From Himantopus leucocephalus (taxonomy: Eukaryota > Chordata > Aves > Charadriiformes > Recurvirostridae), in contig RSEF01000019.1 in the NCBI GenBank assembly GCA_003993805.1, positions 6,064,365 through 6,128,364 on the forward strand: a DNA stretch of 64,000 nucleotides. Reading direction: 5' to 3'. Below the pieces are notes generated by a model that did not search any database, was not told the origin of the DNA, and saw nothing but the letters and a program-made list of their open reading frames with translations. Positions 46,501 to 57,658 of the stretch are shown piece by piece. The translations under genes and the position numbers were made by a program. The number at the start of each line of letters is the position of its first letter. Positions within the stretch are counted from its first letter, which is position 1.

Positions 46501-48139
46501 ACCCCTGCTGCTAGGCAGAACCGGTTGTTGAAAGGCATCCGTGAAATATGGTTAAGAAGAAAGCCATTTCTGTCTTTAAAAATAGAGCAAATTACTCTCC
46601 TGAAAGTCTGTTGGGGAAGCCCAGCAGAATTGCCCATGTGGGTTACCAGAAGTGGCTTGCTAATCCAGCCTGCAGCGTGCTGATATCACAAGATCTGAAT
46701 CTCTCGGGGGAAGATAGAGGAAATTGCTATGGAGGCCCCAGAGGTTGCCTGCCCTGGCTCCAAGATGCCTTACCCCCTGCAGATTTTGGCTCCCTCACTC
46801 CTGTGTGGGCACAGTAGTACAATGTCACTGATAACTGGAGCGGGCACTTGCTGCGAGACACATATTCGTTCGTGCTGGGTCTAGCTGTGGCTTTTTCTAG
46901 TGCAGGAGCAAGAAGTAGCACAGCAAGCTCAGCAGAAGAGGCCATGGAACAGGAGAACCTTCTCCTGCCACCCCCCACCCTGCCCTCAATAGTTTCCAAG
47001 GTTTTTGGCAGATTCTTGGTTATAAAGTTGTCTTCATGGGACACCAGGTGAGGGCTTTCCTTGGGAGGGCAGTTGTGGGCACCATGCCTCAGGCGTTTTT
47101 GTGAACTGACCGTGCTCTTCATTGCAATCTGTTTGGTTTTCGACCCCACTTCAGCTGGGTGGTTGCTGAAGATCCAACAGCTCTGATAAGTAACCTCAGC
47201 TAGTTCACTTAGTGATGCCAGATGAAGAGTAGGAAGAGCGTCAGATTTCTGTGGGCGCTTGTGAGCGGTGTTGAAAGCGCACCCCATCCCCGGCCGTGGC
47301 ACTGGAGCCGCTGGCTGCTGTGTCCTGATGAGCGACAGCAGCGCTGTGCGCTGCAGGGACCAGCTCCAGCTTTGATGTTTCCAGCAGCTAGACGAGGCCA
47401 GTCGTTAGTCTGTGAGTCCCTGTCCTGTGGGCCTCTAAGTGATGAAGTTTTAGGGGCTCAGTCACAGTGCCAGGGAGCGTGTAGCCTGGGGGGACGAGGC
47501 TTGGTGCCATGGGATCTGATCCTGCACCGTTCTTCTGGAGGAAGCACGCTCTGGCTGACGTTCAATGCACTGGAATTGCCACATCCGCAATGTGGCACCA
47601 GTGTGTGCCGTTTGCTGCAGCCTGGGTTTCTCGGGAGTCCCATGGGCTGCTCCTGGTCCAAGTGAGCTGCTGGCCTCTTGGCACCCCTCCCAGATTGGTA
47701 GAAGTCAGTAGAAAAAAATGGTTGGTCAGAAATGACTCATAAAGGCCGTGTTTTCCTGCCAAAGGAATGCTGCCTGTCGGTCACAGAGCAATCCCTCGCT
47801 ACCCTCTCTAAGGAAGGCTTCAGCTGCCTCCGTCGCAGCCTGCACCTTCATTCCCCACAGCTCCTGGATGGGAGACAGCACCCCAGGGGGTCCCCCTTCC
47901 CCAGGAGCTGTGACACTGAGTGAGCTGTGCCGACTGACCGCCCTGCGCCCCGGGGCACAGCCTGCGCTCTACAGACTCTCTCTCTGTCTGCAGGATGGAG
48001 ACTTTCCCTGCGGTGGCCGAGGAGGTCCTGAGGGAGTTCCAGGTCCTGCTGCAGCACAGCCCCCCTCCCATCGGAAGCACCCGCATGCTCCAGCTTGTGG
48101 CAATCAACATGTTTGCAGTGTACAACTCCCAGCCCAAAG
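19569..48139 (+). CDS. SMG6: SMG6 (EST1A), NMD endonuclease, 5' part of the gene
   Basis: Exons placed: 19569-19650, 20625-22380, 24406-24598, 26119-26197, 27546-27656, 28323-28535, 44033-44094 and 47994-48139. The gene continues beyond the window; the PIN nuclease domain is not seen. The N-terminus MAEGLERVRVSAAELR matches human. The two exon-junction-complex binding motifs are visible: RRPDLEIYKPGLSRLR near residues 43-58 and RTKKPDQQIYQPGKRL near 138-155. The large 1756-bp exon is otherwise low-complexity and basic, then has a Tyr/Pro/Gly-rich stretch and SNLLSRDRISPEGLEKMAQL. Later exons encode the 14-3-3-like/helical region (CILMDIEFSDTQNVDQLLWK, NGRPYNQLALLAIYT, RRKLDAVYYYMRSLAASNP) and LNKRFILSFLHAHGKLFTRI. 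SMG6 cleaves mRNA near premature stop codons. Between exons ending 24598 and starting 26119 about 73 residues are missing, probably in the N gap. Confidence 0.95.
19651..20624 (+). other. SMG6 intron 1, CpG-rich 5' half
   Basis: The CpG island continues to about 19900, including a run of G at 19849-19860. The second half is ordinary intron ending in a long pyrimidine tract. I see no gene here. Confidence 0.6.
22381..24405 (+). other. SMG6 intron 2
   Basis: T/G-rich intronic sequence with two single Ns, at 23149 and 23435, which mark local assembly uncertainty. There are GTGTGT-rich stretches near 23360-23500. I see no gene or repeat family I can name. Confidence 0.6.
24982..25081. other. 100-N scaffold gap
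   Basis: Exactly 100 Ns, the usual placeholder for a gap of unknown size. It falls in the interval where SMG6 should carry the exon or exons for about 73 residues between LLDE and WYLKAQ. The splice phases on each side (0 before, 2 after) fit one or more missing exons of total length 3n+2. Confidence 0.97.
26316..26332. repeat. Poly(A) tract
   Basis: Seventeen consecutive A, then G and a further A run, in the SMG6 intron after the 26119-26197 exon. No retroelement body is recognisable next to it. Confidence 0.7.
31633..31659. repeat. T13-A14 self-complementary tract
   Basis: Thirteen T followed directly by fourteen A. The tract is a perfect AT palindrome able to form a hairpin. It may be the scar of two opposed poly(A) tails or a slippage product. 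Confidence 0.8.
32399..32620 (+). CDS. Candidate alternative first exon of SMG6 encoding a hydrophobic N-terminus
   Basis: An ATG at 32423-32425 has a strong start context (A at -3, G at +4) and opens 66 codons that run straight into a consensus donor, GGT|GTAAGT at 32621. The last codon is complete, so the exon would splice in phase 0 to the SMG6 exon at 44033 (LNKRF). An alternative donor at 32612 is also phase 0. The peptide starts MDSASGFPPVSSEYY, has a charged part EVYHKQEEQKFFQQAEYRR and then one membrane-type segment, FLTFVFLLYCLLCFSL, followed by EAYYVFRCYSVL. A pyrimidine tract and CAG at 32396-32398 could also make it an internal exon. The codon use and composition look like real protein. 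The product would be a shortened SMG6 that lacks the EJC-binding region and begins with a membrane anchor. Short SMG6 isoforms are known in mammals, but I cannot confirm that they use this exon. Confidence 0.6.
32864..33075. repeat. Tandem duplication of about 106 bp with an N at the junction and an internal inversion
   Basis: Copies 32864-32969 and 32971-33075 share TTTTCCCTCTAGGTCAGGATT at one end and CATGCTCTGATTTGTTTC then TTTCTGAGGTGAGGC at the other. An N at 32970 separates them. The middle differs: 32902-32927 in copy 1 resembles the reverse complement of 33009-33033 in copy 2. Confidence 0.85.
37525..38580 (-). mobile_element. Old CR1 LINE, 3' part, of a family resembling turtle/crocodile CR1
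   Basis: Starts at AGATTCATAGAGTTTATGG and GACCATTAGATCATCTAGTC, then CTGATCTCCTGTATATCGCAGG. It continues with CTAAACAGATTGAGCTGTTT, CCCTTTCCAATTTTTTCAGC, CACTAGAACTGGATACAGTA, CAGATGCATAACATTGACAT and, weakly, TTAATCAGTTCTTAATCTATTT. From memory these follow the order of the reverse-complemented CR1 3' UTR and ORF2 end common in turtles and crocodilians, not the usual avian CR1 tail seen at 18918. The element is therefore in minus orientation, roughly 1 kb long with internal deletions, and old. Its upstream limit (about 38.45-38.58 kb) is uncertain. Confidence 0.85.
41599..41628. repeat. A-run and (TA)n microsatellite
   Basis: A run of A followed by about ten TA units in the large SMG6 intron. 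Confidence 0.85.
43571..43590. repeat. (TTTA)n microsatellite
   Basis: About five TTTA/TTTATT units in the SMG6 intron, 440 bp before the exon at 44033. Confidence 0.75.
44095..47993 (+). other. SMG6 intron between the LNKRF and METFP exons
   Basis: Flanked by a GTAAGT donor and a TCTGTCTGCAG acceptor, with codon GG|G split across it. The interior holds no recognised gene. The 191-codon minus-strand frame at 46727-47302 has no supporting splice or homology signal. Confidence 0.7.
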
Positions 48140-50307
48140 GTACCACGTGCTGCTTTAGGGGAACCGGGCTGGGGATTCACCGCTCTGTGTCTGGCCGAGT
48201 TGCTCATGGAGAAGGGTGGGGGGGACTCACCAGCTGAAGATGGATGGGGAAGCGGAGCGGTGGTTGGATGCCTGGGGGTGTCGGTGTGCACAGGGACAGC
48301 AAAGGGACCATGGCTGGGTCTCGGTGGAGCAGGCTGCGGCATCTGAGGAGTGAGGCGGCATCGCATCTCCCTGGAGCCTGAGTCATCAAGCACAGAAGGA
48401 AGGCACTGCTTTACAGCGCTGCCTTCCCAGCGTTTAGCTCGGGCCCTGCTCAGTGCCCGTGCTGGCGCCAGAAAAGCTGGGAGGATCTCAGAGGCCTTGG
48501 CTCCTGGGAGAGTGGCATTGCCTGTGACCACTTGTGTCTGTGCAGGCAGCTGGATGATGTGATGGGAGATGCTGCTCTCTGAAAGGCTGGGCTGGAGGCT
48601 CTTCCCTGTATTGAGACACCTGGAGATCTAGTGTTGCTCATCCTCCCCTGCCTCCTCCATCCACCCACGAGGCTGTAAGCGCTCTCTGCCATTGTCGGGT
48701 TTAATGTGTTGGTCAGCAGAGATGCCACCAAATCAGAGTCTCTTCTACTGAGTTTGAAATGGTGCTTTCAGGGGAGGCGGTTTTCCCTGCCGCCCCCCGA
48801 CACACACAGCGGCAGGTGCCCAGGTCCGCCTGAGCTGCTTGTTTGGGAGCAGGGATGGGGCTGCGCTCCCTGGGTGGGAGGAAGCAGAGTTTCCCATGCT
48901 GATGGCTTGGGATGTAGATCCCAAAGATGGAGGCCTCCAGCTGATGGATTTCAGTCAAAGCCACCATGTGGGCGATCAGGCTGAGCCCCAGAGAGCTGCT
49001 GCTGGAAGATTTCTCCCTCGTGAGCCAGTTGGCCACTTGTCAGGCCGGTGGTTAGTGGCCAAAGTCAGCTGATGGAGTGAACCGGCGTCGGCCGGAGGGC
49101 TGGGAAGCGGCTCCCGTGTGCCATGCCTGCTGCCTGGCCAGCCTTGCAGGCACCCTTCTCTCCCGGGGGAAGCCCTGGGGAACTGTCAGCCCTGCCGGTG
49201 AGGCAGCCTTGCCCTCCCGCCTGCTAGATGCCAACCAGTGACAGCGTGTTTATCTTTGAGCTGCAGAGTGCTTTACGATTATGAGCAAATGCCTCTGTGC
49301 AGCCCCCCGGTAGGTATATTAATAGCGGTGTCTGTGCCGCAGACGGGAGCTGGTGGTAAAGAGAGGAAGAGATTTGTCTGGGCTGTACGGCAAGCCCCTG
49401 TGGCAGAGCTGGAAGCGATCCCAGCTCTCAGACCACCGGACTCTGCTCTTCCATCCATAGCCGAGTTGTGGATGTGTGTGAGTGACAGAAAGGGAGAGCT
49501 TTTTATCTCATGTGAAAAATAAGTATTCTTGGAGTTTTCTGCCTCCTGTGTGGGTAACTGCCAGCTGCTCCCAGCTTTCGGATCTCTGGAGAAAGCGAAC
49601 TCATTCCTGCTGGGGACTGCAGGCTGCGCAGAGCAGGTGGCAGCGTTTGCGAAATGCCTGCAGGTCGGGTGGCACTGCGGCTGCCATCTGATGCCTAGCG
49701 CCCTTCAGGGATTTCCCCGAGGGCTCCTTGCTCTGGTGACCCTAAAACATCGCAGAGACCGTTGTTGGCAAAGCAAATCCTGTTGTCAGCGCAAATACCC
49801 TGGTGGTCTCCGAGCGCTCATGTGCAGAGTGTTGGCACAGCCCAGGTTGGGCTCGGTGCCGACACTGTGATATTGAGAAGCGCTGGGTGCAGAAGCGGGG
49901 GCCGGGGGGAAGGGCCTGGAGTTTAAAAGGCAAGCAAGAATGTTTGCTGAATGATTACCAAGTGCCCAGCACGGAGCGAGGGTGTTGGCTCCTTCCCCGG
50001 CGTGTGGGTTGCTGTGGGCAGAGGACTGGCTGGAGCATACGGCAGAAACGGCTGTCGGGAAGGTGCGGGTTTCCATTTCCCAGCACATGAGTCACCTCCC
50101 TGGGTTGCAGTAGCATGGGCAGCTGCAGGAACGGGTGCGAGGGGGCCGATCCGCCCCTGCGGGGCGTGTGGGAGGCTGGGAGGGCGCAGGGAGCAGTCCC
50201 ACCCTGCCTGCATGCCAATTGCCAGGAAGCATTACTGGGGAGGTGCGAGCCGGGCTCGCCGTAGTCGGAGCTTGGCTGCGTCAGCCCTGTAGAGCTGGAT
50301 CTAACTT

Positions 50308-50345
50308 TGCCGTTGGACCAAACGACCTCCAGAGATCTCCTCCTA
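50308..50345 (+). mobile_element. Short CR1 3'-end relic
   Basis: CGTTGGACCAAACGACCTCC then AGAGATCTCCTCCTACTG resembles the CR1 3' UTR segment TTGGACTAGATGACC...TCCCTTCCAACC in plus orientation. The match is short and degenerate and no 8-bp tail repeat follows. Confidence 0.4.
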
Positions 50346-52149
50346 CTGAAATCTTTCTGCAAATCTGGGATCAGAGCGTGTCTGTGTCCTTCCCATCGCA
50401 CGGGCTTGTCTGACCTTCAGCTGCGAGCTCGCAGTAGCAGGAGGAGATCTGTGGGTTTGAGGCCGGGGAGGGAGGTCTGTCTGAGACCCTCTCTTCCCTG
50501 CTGTCGGGGGGTAGTTCTCGCTGGGGATAGCTGTTCCCTCCCTCCCCTGCCGTGTAGTTCCAGGTCTCTGGAGCCCCAGCTACTCCTGAGAAACTTGTAA
50601 ACTTGCTTGCTTGCTCCATGTCTGGTGTCTAATGAATCCCTTGTGCCGGGATCCAGCGGTGCTCGCAGTTGTGGGGCGGTGTCACTGGCAAAACAGTCTC
50701 GACATGGGGAACTTTTACAAAAGTTTATGCCCATGAACACAAACTTTTAATCACAGATTTGGGTATTGAGAAAAAGGAAACTTGAACAATGAAATGCTTT
50801 CATAAATACCTTTTCCTCCCTCTTCCTCAGGCTTATGCTAAACACTTATCCCCATCTCAGTCTTGGCTTCCCCTGTTTTTGCTGCAGATTATGCTCAGAC
50901 TGTCCCAATTCCTGCAGTGAGGCAACAGGCAGCACAGGAGACTGGAGACTCCTGCATACCAGTTTATATCTGCTACTCTTTGCTTTGTACTTGTTTTCTT
51001 TTGCGGTGATGTGGGTCGGCCATGGTCCCTCCAGTGTCCCTGCCCCAGCATAGGTCCCCCATATGGCAGTTATGATGTGTCCTCCTGCGCCTCTCTGGCC
51101 GCTCAGCAGCTGCCACTCTTTGGTAAATCAATCTGTGCGAGGTCACCACGTGCTTTTCTGACACGCTGACGTTTTGGGGTGCAGTAGGGTGTTTAAACTG
51201 GTTTCAGAACCAGCCAGCTGTGAGCGGCACGTGGCGTTTCATGGCCTCCTCCCACGCAGGTCACTGCTGCGGACCCTGCAGCACATGCCCAAGGCTGGGC
51301 TCGGGTGAGTGCAGGCAGAGCCCCGCGGTCTGTGCCCAGTGCAGGCAGCTGAGCCGTGCCTGTGCCCCAGGGGCAGCACCAGGCACGCCGGAGCTGGTCT
51401 CAGCTGCCTGTGCAGCCGGGCAGCCCTGGGAAGACCCTGGGAGATGGATTGGTCTGTTGTTTTCTCTGACAGAGGAAGCCAAAGAATTCCCACATGAAGT
51501 GCTTCCCCTGCTGTTCGGCATCAAACGGCGTATTCCTCCAAGTGAGCCCTTCTCCCCGTTGTCCACAGAGGCGTGCAACCAGCAAGGGCCCCTCTGACCT
51601 TCTGGCTGCCTCCGGTCAGGAACATTCAAGGTGTGAAAAAGCTTCCTGGAGACCTCAAACCTGTGGGGCAAGGAGGGCCCAGCCAGGGGAGGGAGGCAGA
51701 GAGAGACAGGTACTCTACGTGGCAGAAACATTCAGTTGATGGAGCTTTCCATCGTGGGACGTAGGTGACTACCAACATTTTGGGCCATCCTGAGCTCCAA
51801 CTGGGGTGGGACCTTTGTGGGGTGGCCCGTTTAACAGTTTGGTAGCCATCTGCACAACCAACTTACAGAGAAGCTTGGATCTCTTTATCCCAACCACAAA
51901 CACTCCAAGAATTTTAATTTTTTTTTAATTCTGTAATTTGGGGAAATAAAACTCTGGTTTCTGAAAAGACTAATTGAAGCCGTGCTTGCGGCAGGGGCAT
52001 CTCGGTGAGGGGAGAGAGAGAAACCCCCTCCCAGCCCATCTGTGCCCAATTTACTCCGATCTGGCCTCTCTGAGGCTTTTTTTCTTTCTCTCTCTCTTTA
52101 ATAATTTGTTTTATAATTCCTGGAATCAAACCCATCTCAGACACACTGT

Positions 52150-52155
52150 TTTATT
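52150..52155 (-). terminator. Minus-strand poly(A) signal, candidate for the nested gene
   Basis: TTTATT on the plus strand gives AATAAA on the minus strand, about 410 bp past the stop of the candidate nested gene. The surrounding 52080-52200 is AT-rich, as 3' UTR ends often are. Confidence 0.4.
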
Positions 52156-52566
52156 TTACTGTATTATTGGATTATACTTCCTATAAATCACTGGATGTTA
52201 TTCATAGGCCACCACCAGAATAACTTCCCCTCTCCCCCCCGACGGCCCCGCATTCCAAACAAGCGCGCACCAAAGTGGGGGTGCAGCGGCACGGGGCACC
52301 CTAGAGACACTTCCCGGAAATCCCAGCAAATTTGCCTGGCTGCGGGTGTGAAGCATCAGGCTGCAGCACCTGGATGCCTTCTGGCACTCTCGGGCCGGTC
52401 GCGTTGTGCCGTGTGGAGGTTGTTAGGAGGTCGGGCTTAGGTGGAAGCGGAGAGGGGAGGGGGCTGCCATATGTGCATCCTCAGCACATGCAGGGAATGA
52501 AGTTGCATCCCCCGGGGCTGAGCAGAGTCGGGGCACAGAGGCACGGGGAGGTTCTGGCCAAGCGCT

Positions 52567-54913
52567 TTAGCTGAGGATTGGGAAAGCGGCTTGTGTTTCT
52601 ACCAGAGGAAAGTTATGGCGGGGCAGGGTGGCCAGCCTGTAGGGCGACCGCTCTGCCAAGGCCGTTGGATAAGGAGGAAGACCGGCTACTTGGGCGGCAA
52701 TCCCGTTGCCAAAGCTCATGCGGGACGTGAGGAGGGTTTGAGGGGGCAGCCAGCGTGGCAGGGTCAGGCTGGGCTTTGGTCTGACTCCGCGAGTGGAACA
52801 CGATGGGGTTTTCTGTGCGAGACAGGGTTGGCTGGGAAGCCTTGAAGGCTCCTGCAGCAAGGGACGATTCATTCCCTGCTCCCTGTAGAAAATTCAGAGC
52901 AGCATCTGTCCCCTTTGCAGTGCCACACCAGCGTCCTTGGAGCAGTGTAGAGTAGGTCAATACTGCACAGGCTACTTGGTGTGGAGATACTCTGCGGGGC
53001 TTACAGAGAACTGCTCTTACACAGCACGTGTCCGCTAACTACAGCCTTTGCAAGGGTTTGCTAACGTGCACAGTCCTGCTTGCTCCTTGAAGACCTACAC
53101 CAGCTTCTGAGATGTTGGTCTTGCCTTAGTCTTCTTGATAGACACAAGAAAGGATCCAAAGGTTGATGCAAATCAACTGCAACTTCTAAGAAGGTACAGG
53201 ACTCCCCCTTTTGCATGTGTGTCCAGCACCCCAGCCTAGCTGGAGAGAACTCATCAAATGCAGAGGACCCCCTGAAATCAGCCTGTCCTTTTGTAACCAG
53301 CAGCCTGCTCCGCTGCCGTCCTGCCACTGTGCACGGCCCTGCGCTGGATGGAGCGTGTTTCGCTTTGCTGACCGCAGCTGCTTTGGCTCGCAAGCTAAAG
53401 CGTGAACCCTTAAAATATCCCCGGAGATGTTGCAGAGGCTGGTGGTGTCTGCCCTCAGCAGAACCTCAGCTCTGACCATCTCCACGGTTCTTGTTTGGTT
53501 TCTGACGCTCGGACCCAGCTTTGCTCAAAGAGCTAACTGCAGCATCAGAAAAAGACGTGGCGGAAGCAGGTACCTGCTGCAGCCGCATCTCAATGGCTTC
53601 TCATGAGGGTCTAACCACATCTTGCGCATTGGAGCAGACAAAAGGTGCCGGGAGTCGAACACAAGGGAGTCCAGTGCATTTAAGTGAGTTTAAAAATAAA
53701 GTGGTGCTGTGAACGGCTGCCTTGGTTTGGCGGAGTATTAAAATTAGGCACAAACCAAAGCTTAATAAACCTCAGGCTGTAGATAGCAGAAGCAGCAACT
53801 TGGTCTTCCCCTGTCTGGGGAGCAGAACTGAATCTTTTTCTCCTAATTCCCCCTCCTTTCACGGTAAATACGTGCTTCACCGGAGTCCACCTGGCACCTT
53901 CGAGTGGGCAGCTCTGTGGGCCGTGACAGCTTTGGGCACACCAGCAGGGAGACGGATGGAGACGTTGGTGTCGCAGGGCTGCGTCTTGGGGAGGCTGAGC
54001 GTCTGCAGTGCTGTGGCCCCTTGAGAGCAGAGCCTGAGGTCCCTCCACCTGCTTGGGGGCCTGGGTTTTGTAATGCAAACGCAGCCTACTTGATGCAAGG
54101 AGGATGGAGTTGAGCAGTTCCGTAACTGGGGTTCTCAGGGGCACTAGGGCTCGCTCTGGTCGTCATATAGCGACTGCGGACTCAAGTGTCTACGCTGAGA
54201 TCACCAGCGTGCACCTGGCAGTGGCTGCGTGCCTTTCCCTGTGAGAACGGGTAGCGCTGCCTTCAGCGAGGTGGCGTTAAGACATAACGCTTCCCAAGGC
54301 CTTAAGTTTGGAGGAATGGGTTATTAAATTCATTCATCCTTTCCTTTCCCTTTGCGTTGCTGCTCTTACTTGCTTCGGGTTTGAGTTGTAATCAGGTGAG
54401 GAAACCCAGAGGAGGGCTGGCTGAGACTGGTGTCCATCCTTCCCTGTGCTGCCGGGCTTGCGTGGAGGCTCTGGCGTGAGCAGGTGCTGGGACGGCCCAG
54501 CCTGGGCAAAGGGCTTTTACCCTTAACCCGTTGCCGAATGATGTTTGCTGCTCGCCACGTCCAGGAGCAGCCCAGACCTCGGCTGTGTGAGCAGGACGAG
54601 GGGTTGAAACGGTGCGAGGGGCGATACCTGCGTTGCTTATCTCGGGAGCGGCACAGCTTCCCGTGCTGAGCTGCTTGCTCATGCTGAGCCTCCTGAGGGA
54701 CCACATACGTGTCCGGAGGTGGCAGCTGACCCTCCGGGAGTTTCTCCTCTAAGCGGTTGGGAGTGTTGGAGGTTGGCACAGTTGCCAGGAACTGTCGGCG
54801 CCTTTCCTTGCAGGGAAGGAAGCTGTCTCGGACTTGAGACACATCAGCAAAGTTCAGGTGAAATACTTTTGGCCCAGGCGCATCTTCAGAGTCTCGCTCT
54901 CGGGCTCTTGAGG
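52567..54913 (-). CDS. Candidate nested minus-strand gene, two coding exons, product unknown
   Basis: Exon A (54913-54628) is open for 286 bp. It follows a branch-point-like CTAAAC and CCACCAG acceptor, and ends CGCAG|GTATCG, leaving phase 2. Exon B (52882-52567) follows a TTTTCTACAG acceptor; its first base completes the split codon (AG|G, Arg) and the frame then runs 104 codons to TAA. Together they encode about 199 residues. Exon A includes KVFHLNFADVSQVRDSF, LPCKERRRQFLATVPTSN and LPPPDTYVVPQEAQHEQ; exon B includes MSFGNGIAAQVAGLPPYP and SPYRLATLPRHNFPLVE. The composition, rich in R, P, Q and E with few hydrophobic runs, looks like an intrinsically disordered or structural protein. I do not recognise it. 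No in-frame ATG precedes exon A, so at least one upstream exon is missing. The alternative is two chance open frames, but matching phases, splice sites and a downstream AATAAA argue against this. Confidence 0.5.
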
Positions 54914-55894
54914 CTGGTGGCAGCAATGTTTAGACCAAAGTCTTCCTTTGCTTATTCCCCTCTGTTTCCTGTTTAAAAGGCAGATTGTCACATATTTGGG
55001 GATTTATTTACCGTAATTGGAGTTATTTTCCTGGCTGCTGGCTTCTGCCCTCTGATGCAAGACTCCTCAGCGAAACGTGTGTCCAGAAAGCCATGTGACT
55101 TTTTTTCCCCTCTTGCCACAAGTGCCAGCAGGAGATGCAATAATCAACGCGCTGCAGGGAATTTCCACTTGCAGTTCGGGTTTCTGAAATCTAGACCTTG
55201 GCTTCGGAGGCAAAAGCTCGAGTGGGGCTTTGTGGCAGGGAAGGGAAAGGTTTCCAGCGAAACCGAGTGCTTGCTGGTGTGTCACACTCTCCAGTCCTGC
55301 CCTCCAGCCAAAGTGCAGCAAAAGTCCCCGTCGAGGAGTGTCGGATGAGCTCGCTGGGGGCTTCTGCCCGCTCTGCCTGTCACACGAGCGCATCCTTACA
55401 TCTGCCCTTGAAGCTGTTCCACCAAACACAGGGTGATACCGAGATCTCATTTCAGAGCAACAAATAGAGGGGAAATGATTTGTAATCATAAAACTCGAGT
55501 CTGCTTTACAGCCAAGTTTCGGCAGCCCGAGCAGCAAGTCGGGACAGAGCCGGTGATGGGCCAGGTCAGGTCAGAGGGGCTTTCATGCTGCGGTGCCACC
55601 AAGGCACGGGCCAGCTCTGCGCACGCTGAAACAAAACCACTATTTTCGACGAAGCAGCAGCGTCGCTGTATAAAATGAAAGGCAGGAAATGGAGCGCTGG
55701 CACACAGTGTCCGTCCGTCCTGCCGCAAAACGAGAAAGGAGGGGCCTGAGGCGGCTGTCCCGGGGCTCTGCCTCACCCCTGCTTCGGCGGCGGGGAAAGA
55801 GGGGTGCCAGGGAGCCGGAGCGGGGTTGCACCAGGTGCGGCGGCTTTGGTGAAGCTTCAGATGTTTGCACCGTGACAGGAAATCCTCTCGCTTT

Positions 55895-56070
55895 TAAAGA
55901 GATGTTTCTGACTCTTTAATGTGCGTTGCGCCTTTGATTTCCTCGTGCTTCTAAGCAGCACCAAGTCAATTACTGTATTTCTGTTTAATTCTCTGAGAGA
56001 ACATTGTATAATTAGGCTAATTACGGTGCTTTGTGGAGTTGTAAAACTCTTGATTGAGCTTGCGGGGCTG
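55895..56070. promoter_or_regulatory. AT-rich intronic block with homeodomain motifs, candidate conserved enhancer
   Basis: Sharply AT-rich in a GC-rich neighbourhood. It contains TTTAATTCTC, TATAATTAGGCTAATTACGG (two TAATTA-type homeodomain cores a few bases apart), GTCAATTACTG and ACTCTTGATTGAGC. This texture is common in conserved non-coding elements. Conservation itself cannot be seen from one genome. Confidence 0.35.
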
Positions 56071-56089
56071 TTTTATAGCCTGCCAGGTG

Positions 56090-57330
56090 TAGGCAGGGAG
56101 GGCTGCCCGCCCCGTTGCCCCGTGCAGGTTCGGGTGCAGCCTGCCAGCTCGGTGAGGGTACCTTCCTCCCCTGAGGCTGCCCCGCGGGCTCGTCCCCTGC
56201 CAGCTCCGTCCTGCCTCCGTCAGCTCGCGGGCCGCCATCCCTCGGGGCATCAGGTGCCCGGTGCTGGCGGGGGGGCTTCAGCTAGGAACGAGCGCCCTTG
56301 GGAGCTCGTTGGGATCTCTTCTTGCCTTAATGCCGCGATTGGAATGGCAGCATGGTCAGGGCTGTGTTTCTACTCATGTGTGTGTCTGAGGCCGTGCAGG
56401 TTTACAGAAGAAAAGCTTTTATTTTCCCTGGTTAGGGTCTGCCCGAGGCTGCGTGTGCCCGTGCAGCAGGCGCTGGCTCGGCCCCTGCTAATCGGTGGGC
56501 AGGAGGGAGGCGAGGACTCGCTGAGCCCGACCTTCAGGAGCCACCCTGGCTAACGTGATGCTCAGTCCGACTTCGCAGCCAGTACGGACCGGGGCGGTTT
56601 AACCCTGGCTGGGTGACAGCTCTGAAGGTACGTGGTCCTTCTCTAATTGAAGGGTAATTTTTAATGCTGATTGATGTGGCTCGTGCGGCTAATGTGACCG
56701 CGGGGCTGGCTCGTAGGCAGCGCGGAGAGGGCATGAGCGATTTGTCTGTCCCTGAGGTTGGCACGTATCGCCGACGTGCGCTCTCGGGTCCCCCCAGCCT
56801 GCGGGGTGGGACGAGCGGCAGACAGGAGCATGTCGCCGTGGGGTGGGATGGAGATGCCCTGCAGGGGCGGCTTCGGCTGTGGGGTTTCTTCGCTCCCCCG
56901 TTTTCCTATCCCTCCCGGGAGCCTGCGGTCCCCTGACCCTGCCTCGGTGAACTCCCCGTGCTTCTCCGCCGGACCCAGGAGCCGAGTCTTGCGTAAGCAG
57001 GGTAATGGCACAGGGACGGAGATGGAAGCGGCGGCTGCCAAAGGCGGGTTGGGAACAGCATAAACCCTTCAGAGCGGGGCCCGGGAAGCCAAGGTCTGAC
57101 AAGAAGACCTCATGCCTGGTGCTGGGAGCGGGACTCGTCCCGGCCGGGGGGCCCCAAGGGCGCGCGGGGAGCGGCGAAACGCTGCCACATGGGCTCGTGT
57201 GTCTTTAAAAAGCAGGCGAAGCGGAAGTGATGCTGGCGGCCCATCTGCGCGGGGAGCGGGAGACGCGCCCCAGCTGGTGCGAGGCCCTGGCAGCCCCGGG
57301 AGCTGCCGTCTGTTGGGGTTTACGGCTGTC
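56090..57330. promoter_or_regulatory. Intronic CpG-rich block
   Basis: GC-rich with many CpGs, for example around 56100-56280, 56700-56850 and 57110-57300, deep inside the SMG6 intron. It could be an alternative or antisense promoter. It contains no convincing coding frame; the long frames here are by-products of high GC. Confidence 0.35.
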
Positions 57331-57427
57331 TACGTTGAAACACGGCTTGGGAAGGATGGGGATTTGGGATTGGGGGGGGGGGATCAGTGGCACGGTGCCA
57401 GTCCCGGTTCGCCTGGCCTTCTCGTTC

Positions 57428-57457
57428 CTCTCTCCTCCTCCTCCTCCTCCTCCTCCC
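57428..57457. repeat. (TCC)n microsatellite
   Basis: About nine TCC units ending in CCCC, a purine/pyrimidine-asymmetric tract 170 bp before the poly-C run. Confidence 0.8.
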
Positions 57458-57625
57458 CGCTCCCTCCAATGCTTTAAAGTCACATTTCCAGGCCAGACAT
57501 AGAATTAATCTCTGGGCACTTCACATTGCTGGCAGCGCGAAGCAGGATGTGGGATCTTTTTTTCTCTCTCTCTGCGTCTTGGCTGACTTTTTTACCTCTC
57601 GAAGAATTTGGAAGGGCCGTGAGAT

Positions 57626-57626
<1 letters not shown>

Positions 57627-57658
<32 letters not shown>

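Noticed and set aside
46727..47302. 191-codon minus-strand frame
   Set aside because: Same reason: no splice signals, no family resemblance, length compatible with chance.
53574..53700. Possible extra exon of the nested minus-strand gene ending CAGCAG|GTACCT
   Set aside because: An in-frame stop lies upstream with no acceptor after it, so the phase does not fit exon 54913-54628.
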